Source: Cunninghamella blakesleeana
Lineage: Eukaryota; Mucoromycota; Mucoromycetes; Mucorales; Cunninghamellaceae
Length of the DNA stretch: 64,000 nt
Direction: 5' to 3'
Assembly (NCBI GenBank): GCA_017871115.1
Contig: JAFCIZ010000005.1
Coordinates: forward strand, 4,209,501 to 4,273,500
This document shows positions 12,576 to 25,022 of the stretch, piece after piece. Position 1 is the first letter of the stretch; each line of letters starts with the position of its first letter. The notes under the pieces were generated by a model. It was not told the origin of the DNA and made no database searches. It saw only the letters and a program-made list of their open reading frames with translations. Both the position numbers and the translations under genes were made by a program.

Positions 12576-12888
12576 TTGAAAGGAATAAAAACTATATATT
12601 TTATATGTATTAATACTATTATCTTACCCTTTTGTAGAAATGTGGATTTTATCAATGTTCCTTAACCAATGAATCTATTAATATTATAAGTAATTTCAAT
12701 GAAAAGGTAGACAGATAAATATACATATAGTTGCAAAATATAATTTTATATATACAAATAAAATATTTTGACTTTCTATTTACTTTTTTTCTTTTTCTAA
12801 AAAAATCAATACTAATTAGGCTGAACTTGGTGTTCCTGATATGAACACAATCGTAGCAAGAATACACAATAACAACACACATTCTTAA
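10792..12888 (+). CDS. RING-between-RING (RBR) E3 ubiquitin ligase
   Basis: Multi-exon RBR ubiquitin ligase, a HECT/RING hybrid that passes ubiquitin through a cysteine in RING2. Exon 1 starts MSETSGNG and carries a very acidic Asp/Glu run (about residues 36-82). RING1 follows (CSICFDAPLDICLEYC, HDQYCIECFE) and continues in exon 2 (VKCPVCQEHIP, then CCPYCEKEAKPC). A large insert exon (about 11614-12008) precedes the IBR-like segment (NTHFCLKCGYKAHE, exon from about 12135). RING2 lies at about 12420-12640 (RCPNCSIMI, EGCNKVDC, CFCWAC). The cysteine in EGCNK is the predicted catalytic residue. The residue two further on is Lys rather than the His of Ariadne and Parkin, as in RNF14/Itt1-type enzymes. 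The last exon ends at 12886-12888. No RWD domain is seen, so it is not a plain RNF14 orthologue. Confidence 0.85.
12304..12370. repeat. (AAT)22 microsatellite in RBR intron
   Basis: About 22 uninterrupted AAT units between the exons coding the IBR-like segment and RING2. It is the longest pure trinucleotide array in the window. Confidence 0.9.
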
Positions 12889-13326
12889 TTAATATTTAGT
12901 CTATACATACTTATAAACCTTATCTTTCAAAATATATTTCATTATATAACTAGTATCAAACAATATATTTTTATCTATCCTTATTAATTTTATATATTAT
13001 CATAGAGTAATTTTTATTCTTATTATCAATACTATATATATAAAATATGTATATAAACTTTTATAGTAGCAATAAAAATGTCAGTATATAATCTTTTATT
13101 AAAAAAAAAAGGTTTAATATAAAAGGGTTTTTATGCTTTGTGATCAAGGTTGCACAACATATTTTGGAAATGCTATTTTATTTTAAAAAATATTTATCCC
13201 GCAATTTTTTTAATATTCCGGGTGATTTTTTTTTATTATTCCTTTTCCCTTTTTCTTTTCTCTTTCTCTCTTTTTTTTTTTTTTTTTTTTTTTTTCTCTC
13301 TTAAAAATATATATATTAATTAATAT
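12889..13326. promoter_or_regulatory. Intergenic region with strong CT tract before YPP1
   Basis: 3' flank of the RBR gene followed by the promoter of the Ypp1/TTC7 gene. A pyrimidine tract (about 13228-13300, including about 24 T in a row) ends roughly 25 bp before the ATG at 13327. Such T/C-rich leaders precede several starts here and are common near fungal transcription start sites. Confidence 0.45.
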
Positions 13327-13472
13327 ATGTTTTTATCAACCAAATCTAAACAAATAGCTAAAGATTTAGATCAAGCTAGATGTAAAGGACAATGGCAAAC
13401 GATAGCAGATATTGCTAGGCGTTATAAAAAGTATACAAATGATACCGGTAAATAGATAAATTAATACAGTTA

Positions 13473-13508
<36 letters not shown>

Positions 13509-16500
13509 ATATATATACATGTATTTTAAAATACTTTATTTATATTTATTTATTCATAATGCTGACTACCGCTACTACCCCTACTATTATTATTATTATT
13601 ACTATCGTTTTATCTGTTATAGTATTAGAGCAAACTGTATTAGCCGAAATGACCTTACAACTACTAGTGAATAATAATATAAATGGAACTGATTCTAAAA
13701 TTTATGCCTCGGACTCACCAAGTAATATCACTTTGCGACCTAGGTTACAGGAAGATCAGGTTAAGCCTTGCATTGTTCAACTTGACGCGGCTTTGAAATC
13801 TAAAACTAATCTCGAGGATTCTAATAAGCAAAAACAAGTAATAATACAGTATAACATGAACTTGAGTATTAATATTAATATTATTTTATTTACTCATAAA
13901 ATTTATAATGTACATATTCTTTATTTTTTTAATAGTTTACAAAGATAGTTAAAGCTCGATGCTATTATGAATGTGGGAAATATAGCACAGCGACATCAGT
14001 ATTAAATGAATTAACACTGACGCTACCTGAAGTAGATACTGGTTATAGTACAGTTTTATATATACAATCAAAGGTTATAAAAGGTAAAAAAGAAAAAAGA
14101 AAAAAAAAACATTATGCTCTTCCCTTTTTTATAATATATATTTAACACATGCCTTTAAAAATTAATTTAAAAATCTACATTTTTTTTGTATATATATTAA
14201 AAAATAGCTATATCAGCAGAATTTAATAATAACATGGAATTAGCAATTCAAACTTATTTAGAAATAATGGATATCATCAATAATACAATAGAAACTACAG
14301 ACCGATCATTGGTAGAAATATCGGAAGAAGGACTCTACCGAGGATCTCTGTTGGTTTTGAATCGCCGGTAATATATATATGCTAAATATTATATTTCTGA
14401 TTACAAAAAAAATAATTACGTATATTATATTGAAAACATTTTTTTACCCATATTTATTTATTTATTTTACAGATTAACACCAAATATACCATCTGAATCC
14501 ATATTTAAACTATTAAGGACATATCAAAAAATTACTACTTCTCAACCAACTCATTGGCGAATTTATAAAAGGGCTGTCATAACTAAAAATTCTTTAGACT
14601 ATTTAACCTATTCTTATGCACAAAATGAATATCATCCCCCTACACCAAATAACTTATCAATTGAAATGAGCAGGTATGCATTATAAAAAGGGAAAAAGAA
14701 AAAGAAAAATAGAGGGAGTGAAAGAAATAACGAATATATATATAATTAAATAGTTATGTTAATAAACATAATCACTATTATTTTTATTTTTTAGTGAAGC
14801 TTTCAAATCATATTCTATGGAAATGTTGGCAACAGAAATGACTCAGCTTTATACTATATATGAAAAAATCATATATTCAACTGTCTCTTTCCCACGTGCT
14901 GGCCAAAACAACGATATCATTCTTGATATGGTAGATAAACTTGCGGAAGATATAAAATTAATTGCACATTCTTCATTTGATCTTCGAATATTTGTTGATG
15001 TAAGTTATAATAATAATATAATACATATAAATGTAATAGAGCAAAAAAAATAAAAAATAAAAAATAAAAAATAAAAATAGCCATGTATATATAATAAATT
15101 AGTAACTTTTTTTATTATTAATATTATTATGTTAAATAGATACTACATAGGGCTTCACAGCGTACATTCAATTCTTCACGTATATCACGCCACCTTTTCC
15201 ATACTCTGGTACAACTAGGCGATTTTAAAGAAGCAGAGAATGCATTAAATTCATATTTAACTCTTGTTGGATTACAATCTCAAACAACAAATGATACAAA
15301 AAAACAAGGGGAAGCAATTGTAGTTGATAAAAATGGACAAGCCAAACCTATACCATCTATTAAAAGGTCTGTATTAAAAAAACTTGTGGAAGATGCCATC
15401 GCGAAAACATTAAATGATAAGAGTACTACTACTGCCACAATTGCTAATGTTAATAATGAAGCGCAGCAACCTAATTCAACAGATCATCAACATCATCCAA
15501 ATACTATAGCTGCTAAAATAACCGAAGATAAAGAATCAGTTGAATCCATGTTGGAAGTTTTAATGAATGGGATTCATATGTATTGTAAATATTATAAAAA
15601 GGGTACCGAAGCAGTTGAGTTAGGAATCATTGCTGAGCTTGTTTTGGATGCTTCTGGCGGAGAAAATGCAGTTGGAAATCATTTTGCTGCTAATGTTTAC
15701 AGACATCTTGGGGTAGCTTACGGCACTATGGCTAATGATAGTAAGATTTATCATTAAAACAAATATAAAATAACAATACAATACGATATTAATACTAATA
15801 TATATCGCTAATTTTAAAATAGCTGTGGCACCTGATAGACGACCTCAGTATCACGAATTAGCATTAAGCTATCTTCAAAAATCAGTTAAATTAAATGACA
15901 AATCATGGGAAGCGTATTATCAACTAGCTAAACAATATGCAGAAATGCGAAATATAACGGATGCTTTAAAAGCCACGGCTGTTGCTTTGGAGTTGAATTC
16001 TACTTATTTACCATCATGGCATTTACTTGTTCTATTATATTCATGCCCAAAGCAAGATAATTTATCAACTGCTTTGAAAATGTGCGAATTGGGTATAGAG
16101 GAAGCCAAGGCATTACAATTGGAATCCAAAGATGATGTAGAAACCTATGAACATTATTTAACATTAAAAATTACACACATGTTATTGATTGAACAAACCA
16201 AGGGAGCTGATGCAGCGTTAGTTTATCAAGAAGAACTTTTTTCATTATACGGACACCTTATTATGACGGATCCTGAATTAACAAGTAGTAATGATAATGG
16301 CGGTGGTGGTGGTAAATATGGAGATGATGACATTATTAGTGGTAGTTTTACTTCAAAACGTGATATTGTATTATCAGGATCCCTAGGCAATCTTTGTGAT
16401 ACTGCTATGACTTCAGCAGCAACAACAACAACAACAACTACTACTACAGGGACAGTATCACCAGCAATAGCAGCAACAACTAATAATGTACCACCCTCTG

Positions 16501-17629
16501 CTGCTATATCATCAAGCAATTTATCTACAAACTCTTCCAATTCAACACTTGGAAGCCAACAAAATCAACATCATTCATTACCTAAATTATTATTACCAGA
16601 TAAAAAGAATATGGATACTTCACAACAACAAAATAGAAAAGCTTTAAATGGATACCCTGTCAATGTTTCTGATGATCAATTAAATCATAAACATAAACAT
16701 CATAATAGGTTAAGAAGTCTTTTAAAAAAAAAGCATATTACTTCTTGGAATGGTCATTCAACATCCAGTGATTGTAAGTAATCATGTACTTTTACCATTA
16801 TTTTAGGGGGAAAAAATCTATACTCATTTATGTATATTCTTTCCTTTTTTTTTTTTTTTCTTTACTAGTAGTGTATAATGAAAAACAAATTTATAGTTCA
16901 GGAGATCTTGTGAATGGATCCTTATTATCAGTAACGAGTGGAGACCCATCAACAATGACTAGCACAGGGTCAATATATCAAACATATGGTAATACCCCGC
17001 GTAGAGGAAATATTTGGACCAGTTTACAAAGACAGCGTATTCAAGAATTATTATGCACTCTTTGGCTAACATCAGCTAGTATCTTTTTGAGACAAGAAAG
17101 AATGGATGAAGCATTAAAAGCTGTAGAAGAAGCAGAAAAAGTAATATGGACTAACGAACCAAAAGTTTGGAGTCTTTTAGGACAAATCAAATATAACCAA
17201 TCAAAACGAGATGAGGCAATCGAGGCTTTCCAAAAAGGGTTGGTGGCGAATCCTTTTGATCATGAATGTGGTGTGTGGCTTGCAAGAATAAATATGGAAA
17301 TGAAGGATATAGAAGTAGCTGAAGGAATGCTTAATACCCTTACTCATGGGAAAGGTTGGGATAATGCTGAAGCTTGGTATGTATATCGATATAAAAAATA
17401 GATGATAATGATAATAAATAATGGATTTTTTCTTTTTTTTTAAAAAAAAAAGTTAAATTGTGTATATTTTTTTAATCATTTTATTTTAACTATATATAGG
17501 TATTACTTGGGTGAAATATATAGTATAACAGATAGACTCGATAAAACGAAGGATTGTTTATTCTATGCATTAGAATTAGAAAATACTGAACCTATCCAAA
17601 ACTTTTCCATATTACCTCGATGTGTATAA
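13327..17629 (+). CDS. YPP1: TPR protein Ypp1/TTC7, PI4-kinase complex subunit
   Basis: Multi-exon homologue of yeast Ypp1 and animal TTC7, the TPR scaffold that with Efr3 brings phosphatidylinositol 4-kinase (Stt4/PI4KA) to the plasma membrane. Exon 1 (13327-13447) has the family's opening helix pair (QARCKGQWQTIADIARRYKK). Exon 2 restores frame at 13623 (VLEQTVLAEMTLQLL). TPR-like blocks follow: YGKYSTATSVLNELTLTLPE-type helices near 13970, YLQKSVKLNDKSWEAYYQLA near 15860, and near 17060 to the end LWLTSASIFLRQERMDEALK with AWYYLGEIYSITDRLDKTKD. A Ser/Thr/Gly low-complexity loop (about 16290-16780, poly-Thr included) interrupts the repeats. The last exon starts near 17500 and ends at 17627-17629. 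The family is firm from the C-terminal TPR series; the inner junctions are less certain. Confidence 0.85.
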
Positions 17630-18629
17630 ACATAAAGAAACTTATATAAATAGAATATTTTAATAATTGTATTTTTAAAAAAGAATAAAATATACTAATT
17701 AGGCAGAAGAAGTTACATTTTTTTTTTTTTTTTTTGGGCATTGTACAACATTTTATAGAGTCTATTTATATATAATAGAAAAAAAAAAGAAGTGTGCTGT
17801 GATAATAATTAATTAAGTAGGCCCTAATAATAAAAATAATAAGTGGTTATATTTGGAAAAAGAAGATCTGTGGTTTAAAATATATATATAAAAAAATATA
17901 TATATAAATATATGTAACCTCCTGCTCCTTCTCTCTCTTTATTTTATATTTTGATCTCCTCCCTCTATTAATGATTTATAAATATATAATAATTGTTTTA
18001 TAATTAGTATATGTATATATAATTATAATAATAATTATAATATTGAAAACAAAAAAAAAAAAAACGAAAGGAAAAATAATAAAATCGAAAGCAAAATTTA
18101 TATAGATAGAAAAGAAAAATTAATTAATTTTAGTGCCAAAAAAATAGAAAAAACCTTTTTTTAATGTCAATCAGGTAAAAAACTACTTGTAGTGGAATGA
18201 TTTTCATCGATTTTCAGTACTATTCCTCTTTTAGTTTCAAAACTCCTTTTTTGAGTAAAAGATCAATCAACCTTTATCCAATCAATTAGAAATAAAAATT
18301 TACTGGTAAGGTGCTCCGAAAAAAAAAAAAGAGAATAAGTAATTCATTCCCCGCTGGGATTTTTTAACTTATTTTGTCTTTTTTTATTTTTTTCACTTTC
18401 TCTCTCTTTTTTTTTTTTTTTCTTCCTTCTTTCTTTTTTATAAAGTTTAGTGAGCAAATTTGTTATATTTTATTCTTACCACTTTTCTCTCTCTCTCTCT
18501 CTCTCCTTTTTTTTTTTTTTAAAGAAACTATATCAATTTATTTCCTTTACTTTCCTTATTCATTTCTTAAAAAAAAATATAGAAATTAATTTTTTTTTTT
18601 TTAAAAAAAAGATATATATATAAAATAAT
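17630..18629. promoter_or_regulatory. Intergenic, promoter side of GT5-like gene
   Basis: 1-kb gap with no gene. The left part is A/T-rich with TA runs near 17880-17915. The right part (18380-18600) has pyrimidine runs, including a CT dinucleotide tract (about 18487-18507) and T12-T13 blocks, ending about 30 bp before the ATG at 18630. Several A/T palindromic runs are present, but no specific site is recognised. Confidence 0.45.
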
Positions 18630-18942
18630 ATGCCTCCACCTCACGCAGTTTTTACACCCCCTTCTACTTCTTCTTCTACAAGCCATTCGTTTCCTTCTAC
18701 ACATTTAAGAAGAGGGTCTGGTTCATCAACAACCGTTATTACTTGCCCTATACCAACAACTCCGACTTCAAAACGTTTACCTTTAAATACAAATCCCTTC
18801 TTTTCCAAGTATGATAAGAAATGGCGCTGGTGGCACTATTTATCTATATTTATTTTACTTGTTGGCTTTTTCCAATCTATTATCGTCACCCTTGGTTACC
18901 GTATTTTACATAGTCAATCATCACCTATACGTATTGGTAATA

Positions 18943-19000
<58 letters not shown>

Positions 19001-21245
19001 TAAATAGTAATAAATAATATAATAACAAAATAATATTTTATTTTCATTTATTCTCATTGCTATTGATTTCATATATATGTATATATTAGCTGTTCAACAA
19101 TACCCTTCCATACGTTACCAACACTTTAATATGTCAGCTTTTCCATCAACAAAATCCATATTACCAAAAGGAACAACTGTTTATCATGTCACAAAAGAAT
19201 TTGGACCAGCTAGCTTAGGAGGAATGGGATCAGTAGTAACATCCTTAGCGGCAGCACAACAAAAATCGGGCAACACAGAAGTAGCTGTGGTGATACCTTA
19301 CTATTCGTTTTTAAAAAATAAATACGATATAGAAAAATTTGCTGAATTGGTGATTACCCTTCGCGATAATAATGGGAAAGTAGTACCTATAGAATTTAAA
19401 GTATGGAAAATGATACATGTATTCCATCCTCCTCCTCCACCTACCAACATTACCACGTATGAAATCATTGATGGAGTCAACCAAACCTTTACTAAATTAT
19501 CTGATCCGGTCATTATTCCACATACTGAACGAGTCCCTGTTTACCTTATTGGCCCCGGAAATCGTCGACCTTTTAGCCAAGCTTTCAAATGTCGTAACGC
19601 ACTTCAAATTTATTCTTCACCCCAAGGATTACCCCAAGAATGGAAAGATCAATATTTTGCCAAAGCCACTGCTCAATTTTTAGCTCATCAAGCCGCTGCC
19701 GTGGATGAGGAGTCATTGTTTGCTCCTATCTTAAGAACCTCTCCTCACGTAGACGTGATTCATTTACACGGTGCTACTAATGCTTATGTTGCTAAATTTT
19801 TAGATGATAAAAGAAAAAAAAATGAACTAGGCGCTACTCCACCTTCTATTATTTATACTATGCATGATTATTTGGATGAATTGCAATATACAAACACCGT
19901 TAACAATGTCAAAAAGTTTTTAGATACACCTACAACAGATATAATCCCCCAAGATCAAAATTACATTTATGGTGATCGAATGTTTATGTCAAGTCTTGGG
20001 ATTGACCGCGCTGATATAGTGACGTTTGTAAGTCGTACAATGGCAACAGCAATGGTAGAAGGAACTTTGGATTTTTATTTAAAAGAATTGGTCATGGATC
20101 GTTTATTAGCTAAAGCACAACAGCGTCGATTTTTTGGAATTAGTAATGGGTTGGATTTTAGTCATTTGGATCCTTTCACAGCTGATAAATTAGTGGCTAG
20201 GAAATTACAGTTCACTCCTTTTGCGCAACAGCTATTGAATAATCAATCCGTTTCTTTACCTACCACAACGTCAGCAAAAAAAGAGAAAGTGGTATGGCAA
20301 TTAAGTGCAGCATCAAGCGATTTTATTGCGTCAGCTAAAGAAAAGGCTAAGCGGTTTTTAATCAAACGTAAATTACTCTCTGAAGAAAGTTTAAAACGAC
20401 CTTTGGTTTTATTTATTGGCCGGTTCCAATATAATAAAGGATTAGAATGGTTTGAACAAGCAGCAAAACATTTTGTAGAACATAATATGACGTTTGTCAT
20501 CCTTGGACAAGAAAATAATTACCCATTGGAAAAATTAGTATCATTAAAAGCCAAATACCCAGATCATGTTTATCTTTTATATACACCTAAACAACATCGT
20601 CAATGGGCTATTTTTTGTCGTTCGGCAGCAGACTTTGTTTTTGTTCCTAGTCAAACAGAAAGCTTTGGCTTAGTAGCTGCTGAAGGGCTAATGTTTGGGG
20701 CTTCCGTCATCTCAACTGGCGTTGGGGGGTTAAAGGAATTTTTAATAGATCGACCCGAAACACAAATGAAAAAAGTCAAAATTAGAGAAAATGATAATTC
20801 TAATCATTTACAACAACAACAAGCATTGAATAATAATGAAGAAGATGAAAATTACGTCTTAAAATGGGTACCAGTGGATCCTCAACCTCGTGATATTACT
20901 TTAGTACGTGATAAAAAGACAAAAATTCCAACCGTAACTAGTGGTGAAATCTATAATGCTTATTTATTTAGTGATGGAAAAGGATTAACAGATGCTATAC
21001 AAGATGCTGCTATGGATTATAAAAGAATGACGGCAAGTAAAGCTTTAAAAGAGGAATATCATTTACGCATGATTAGTAGTGCAATGGCTCTTGGTTGGGA
21101 TCGTCATGGAAAAGGTCCTGTTCATGAATATCAACATGTTTATGCTCTGGCTCTACAACATCGTTTATTGCCTGAATTGACTCGTCATGAAATAGAAGAA
21201 GAGCAATCTCGTTTACGCCGTTTATATCAAGCTGAAATTAATTAA
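18630..21245 (+). CDS. Membrane-anchored GT5-like (starch/glycogen synthase-type) glycosyltransferase
   Basis: Two-exon gene (18630-18936 and 19090-21245, phase 1, 820 aa). The N-terminus is a Ser/Thr/Pro-rich cytosolic tail, then a single hydrophobic helix after basic/aromatic residues (WHYLSIFILLVGFF, about residues 71-95), a type II signal-anchor layout that places the enzyme in the lumen or outside. The next part is the GT5 N-terminal Rossmann half (VYHVTKEFGPASLGGMGSVV, about residue 130; VDVIHLHGATNAYVAKFL). The GT-B C-terminal half follows: FFGISNGLDF, RPLVLFIGRFQYNKGLEWF, FVILGQE, and the E-x7-E motif (ESFGLVAAE). The usual GT5 KxGG motif reads SLGG, so the lysine is missing. It resembles the GT5 part of fungal alpha-1,3-glucan synthases without their amylase part. 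Donor sugar and product cannot be told. A GT4 assignment is the alternative. Confidence 0.75.
18943..19001. repeat. (AAT)19 microsatellite in GT5-like intron
   Basis: About 19 AAT units begin a few bases inside the only intron of the GT5-like gene, next to the 5' splice site (GTAATA at 18937). Confidence 0.9.
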
Positions 21246-22017
21246 TTAAAAACCATCATCATCAACATCATTATCAACATCATTATCATCATTATCATCA
21301 TTTCCCTTCTTTTATATATATACATTTATCATATAATCTTTTTTTTTTTTCTTTTTTTCTTTTTTATTTAATTTATTCTTTTTTCTTTTTAATTGTACTT
21401 TAGCCTTATTCCATATTTTTAAAAACCTTTTTTTTTTTTTTACATATCATTCCTTTTTTTTTTAGATTGTGTAACTTATCTAATTATAACTATAGTCATT
21501 CCTCTTTTTTTTTAAAAATAATAATTCACAGTTACATATTTAAATAATATTCGTACCTCTCTATAATAGTCCTTTTCCATTGTTTAAAAATACTTTTACT
21601 ATTATTATTATTATTATAGATGATCATTTTAATAATTTATATATATAAAAAAAACATTCTTTTTTTTTTCTCTCTCTCTTTCTCTTTTATTACTTTGTTT
21701 CTAATTCATGAACTTTCAAAAAATAAAAAATATAAGAAGGGATTCAATCGGAGCGATCCTTATTACACGTGTAATTATTGGCTTGGCATATATATAATTA
21801 AAAAATGATATTCCCAACTATATATAATATATGTTGATTATATTTATTCCTTTTTTCGGTATTATATTTACAAAATTTATAATTGTTGGATTTAAATATA
21901 CATTTTAAACTAAAAAGTACAATTCATTCGCCTAAAAAATCTATGAAAAAAAATAAAAAAAAAATAGAATAAAAGGAAATTGAATATAAGAATTTTAAAA
22001 AGCTTAATTTTTTTTTT
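21246..22017. other. Convergent intergenic region (GT5-like / bZIP)
   Basis: 3' flanks of two convergent genes. It holds an ATCATC/ATCATT run (about 21254-21302), many T-runs of 8-12 and nothing that reads as an exon. T-rich signals near 21330-21520 may include the polyadenylation region of the glycosyltransferase. Confidence 0.5.
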
Positions 22018-22592
22018 TTAAAAAAAAAATTTCGTACCAAAGTAATACAGCTGATTCCAATTTTGTTGGTTTTGCTGTTGATTTTGCTGAGGCTGTTGCA
22101 ATTGTTGCATTTGCTGTTGTAAATGATCTATACCTGTTGGTAAGGATATTTGCATAAATCGTTGAGCTGGCATAGGGTAATCCGAAGAATACTGTAATGA
22201 GTTTGTATTTTGAGATTCCGTTCCAATCTGTTGCTGATTTATATCTGTATAATTAGATGAAGAGGGGGAACGAGATGGTTGTGATAGCGAAGAAGTTGGA
22301 TTACCAGGATTTTTGTTGATGTTGTTATCAAATGTTCCATGGACATTTGCCATATTATGAATTGCTTGCGGTACACCATATACACTGCTGTTGCCATGAT
22401 TAGTGCCATTCTTTTTATTGCTATTGTTCATTGATCCTTGTATTACGGGTCCATCATTATTTCCTTCAAATGGTGCCATCGTGTGTAACGGTGATTTATG
22501 AGCTGTAGATGAAGGTTGAGATGTATTATAATATACCTGTTGTTGCTGACCTATTTTTTGCCCTATTTCCATTGAACTATTTTCATTCATAC

Positions 22593-22647
<55 letters not shown>

Positions 22648-24045
22648 TGGATTTTGACTATTAGGATTGTCTAACGTTGATGTACTTGGTGAAAGATTAG
22701 GATTGGGTGTTTGAGAAGCTTCATTAACAACCATTTTTTTAAGCTCTCTCCATTTTTGACTTGTCCGTTCTAATGTATAGTTTGTCGTTAAAAACCAATA
22801 TTTTTCAAAAAAGATAGTAGGCAATTCCCAATTGATAGCTTGAGAAGGATCACCACCATGAAAAACAGCTTCATTGACTAATAATCGTAAACAATCATCC
22901 AAGTCATATTGATCTCTAAATATTATCATTCTATCCCTCATATGTACTGTTGGAATTAAATCTATTCTAGGATCATGTGGTACTGTTAACTATATTTTTA
23001 ATACATATTACAAAATAAAATGTCTATACTTAGTATTATTATTTTTACCAGTTATTATTTTATATAATTATCAATTTTATCATGCATTATAATATATATA
23101 TACCTGTAAAAGTGATGGCTCAATTTTATAAGGTGTAATTTTTTCTCGTTTTAGTGCATTTTGAAGTCTTAATCTTAACCGTAACGCTTGAATAGCCCTC
23201 ATGTTATTTTTTGTAGTATCATGAGTTAATAAAACAGGTTGGAATGCATCATTATTATCGTCGTCCATATCACTGCTATGTCTACTAGAATTGTCATTAT
23301 TTTCATTGCTATTATCATTATTTAAGATGTTAGCTGAATGATCCATCTTTGTTGTTGAGGCTTCCTTAGCTGAGTGAGATGCATTGTGAATGCTTGCTAA
23401 AATAGAATCTCCATCTCTCGATGCCTCTTTCTCTTGATAAGGACTAGGTTCTATTATAGTTTCCACGCCGTCATCCGTAAACACAAACCCTGGTGTATCC
23501 GTAGATGCTTCTTTACTTTTCCTTTTCAAGTGAGGTGATTTATTTCGATTGTTGACGTTTAAATAGGCGGCAATACCTTGAGGTGCCGATTCTGCCATCA
23601 TTAGCAACGCCTTTTCATCAATATGAGGTGTATGTTTTGGAATATGAAGTTTATGTTTATAGCAAACCAATTGCAAAGATAATACAATCCCTTTTAAATA
23701 CCAATTTTCACATTTTAGTATATCATTTTCTTTACCAAGCTGTTGATTTTCATTAAAAAATGTATCTCGTTCTGCTTTGATCTTCTTGTAATCCACTTCC
23801 AATTCTTTAATATGCTTTTCTTTTCTTTCTCGAAATGCACGCTGAGCAGCTCGATTTTGTATCTTTCTTAATTGTGGACTAGCTGGATTAGGTTTACGAC
23901 CGGGCTTTTTTTTTATTTTCCCTGTAGTATCAGTTGGTGTTGTTGTTGTCGTCGCTGTTATTGATGGCGTGGCTGGATCATATGACGATGTAGGTGAAGC
24001 CATATCTTCATCTAAATAAATATCCATATTATCTGTATCTGTCAT
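22018..24045 (-). CDS. AP-1/Yap-type bZIP transcription factor
   Basis: Two-exon gene: exon 1 23104-24045 (314 codons, phase 0), exon 2 from 22989 to the stop at about 22018. A Pro-rich acidic N-terminus leads to a basic region (RKIQNRAAQRAFRERKEKH, about residues 60-80) with the NxxAQxxFR signature of Yap/Pap1 factors, then a leucine-zipper-like coiled coil and CENWYLKGIVLSLQ. The segment around the intron (LTVPHDPRIDLIPTVHMRDR, then DLDDCLRLLVNEAVFHGGD and FFEKYWFLT) looks like the fungal DUF3425 region found in many bZIP proteins. The C-terminus is Asn/Gln-rich with a poly-Asn run from an ATT array at 22591-22647. The start at 24045 (MTDTDNMD) is preferred to an upstream ATG that would add a Phe/Leu run translated from the leader tract. 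No Yap1-type Cys-rich domains were seen. Role inferred: nuclear regulator. Confidence 0.82.
22591..22647 (-). repeat. ATT array encoding poly-Asn in bZIP protein
   Basis: About 18-19 ATT units on the plus strand are read as a run of 18 Asn in exon 2 of the bZIP gene. Length variation here would keep the frame. Confidence 0.9.
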
Positions 24046-25022
24046 TTTATAAAGTGAAACAATAAAAAGAAATAATAGAAAAAGGAAAAGAAAAGAAAAG
24101 AAAAAGAATTTAAATCTACAACTCGGCATTTATATAATTTTTAAAACTCCTTCCTCATTTTTTTTTAACTTTTTTTACCCCAAAATTTATAAAAATTAAT
24201 ATATTTTATAACTTTAATGATGATCTCTTATCCATATACACATACAAATAACAATAAAATAAAAAACAGTTAATTTTATTTATAATTTGTTGATATGTAT
24301 ATAAACATACATATTATTCATTTAGCTTAACTTTATTTTCTTTACTTTATTATCTATGTATTCTCTCATTTGTTTTGATTTTAAAACCTTTACCAAAAAA
24401 AGAAAATACTCTGATAATATAAAAATTGAAATAAAGAAACTCCCAAGCATTAAATTCATCTACTCACCTTACTTAATCAAAATAAATAATAAAAACCTTA
24501 AAAGAAAAAAAAAATAAGTTGTCTACTAAAAATGCCCATCTTAATAGACTGTGTATGTTCATTTAATACAAATATAAATAACAATAGTCAAAAAATCTAA
24601 TGATAATAAAAAATATACTATCTATTTTTTAATCCTCTTTAAAAAAAACAATAATAATGACAATTAGTGCATATTTTATAAAGAAGTTAAGTTATATGAA
24701 AATAAAATAATTTAAAAAAGGAAAAAAGGGTTATTTTTTAACAATGGGACAAAATCTTGCTAGATTTTTTTTTTTTTTTTTGAATATTCATATATACATA
24801 TACATATATATAGCTATGTTGTCAAAGTTGTTTATTTATTGCTCCTATACTAATGTTATACTTATATTTGACCACTTTTTTATTCTAATTATACTCTTAT
24901 TTTTAAATGATTATACATAAAAAACTCATATATAAAGAGTTTTTTTTTTAAAAAAAATAATAATATTATCAACAAAAAGTGTATTTCATTTTTTCAAAAA
25001 AAAAATAAAAAAAAAAAAAAAA
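24046..25022. promoter_or_regulatory. Divergent promoter between bZIP (-) and multicopper oxidase (+)
   Basis: About 1 kb between two divergent starts. It is AT-rich with T16 at about 24767-24782, short TA runs and an A-rich stretch (24997-25022) running straight into the oxidase ATG. No classical AP-1 or copper-response site was confirmed by eye. Co-regulation of the two genes is possible but unsupported. Confidence 0.4.

Noticed and set aside
24046..24129. Upstream ATG that would extend the bZIP protein by 28 residues
   Set aside because: The added part is a Phe/Leu run read from the pyrimidine-rich leader; MTDTDNMD is the more natural start.
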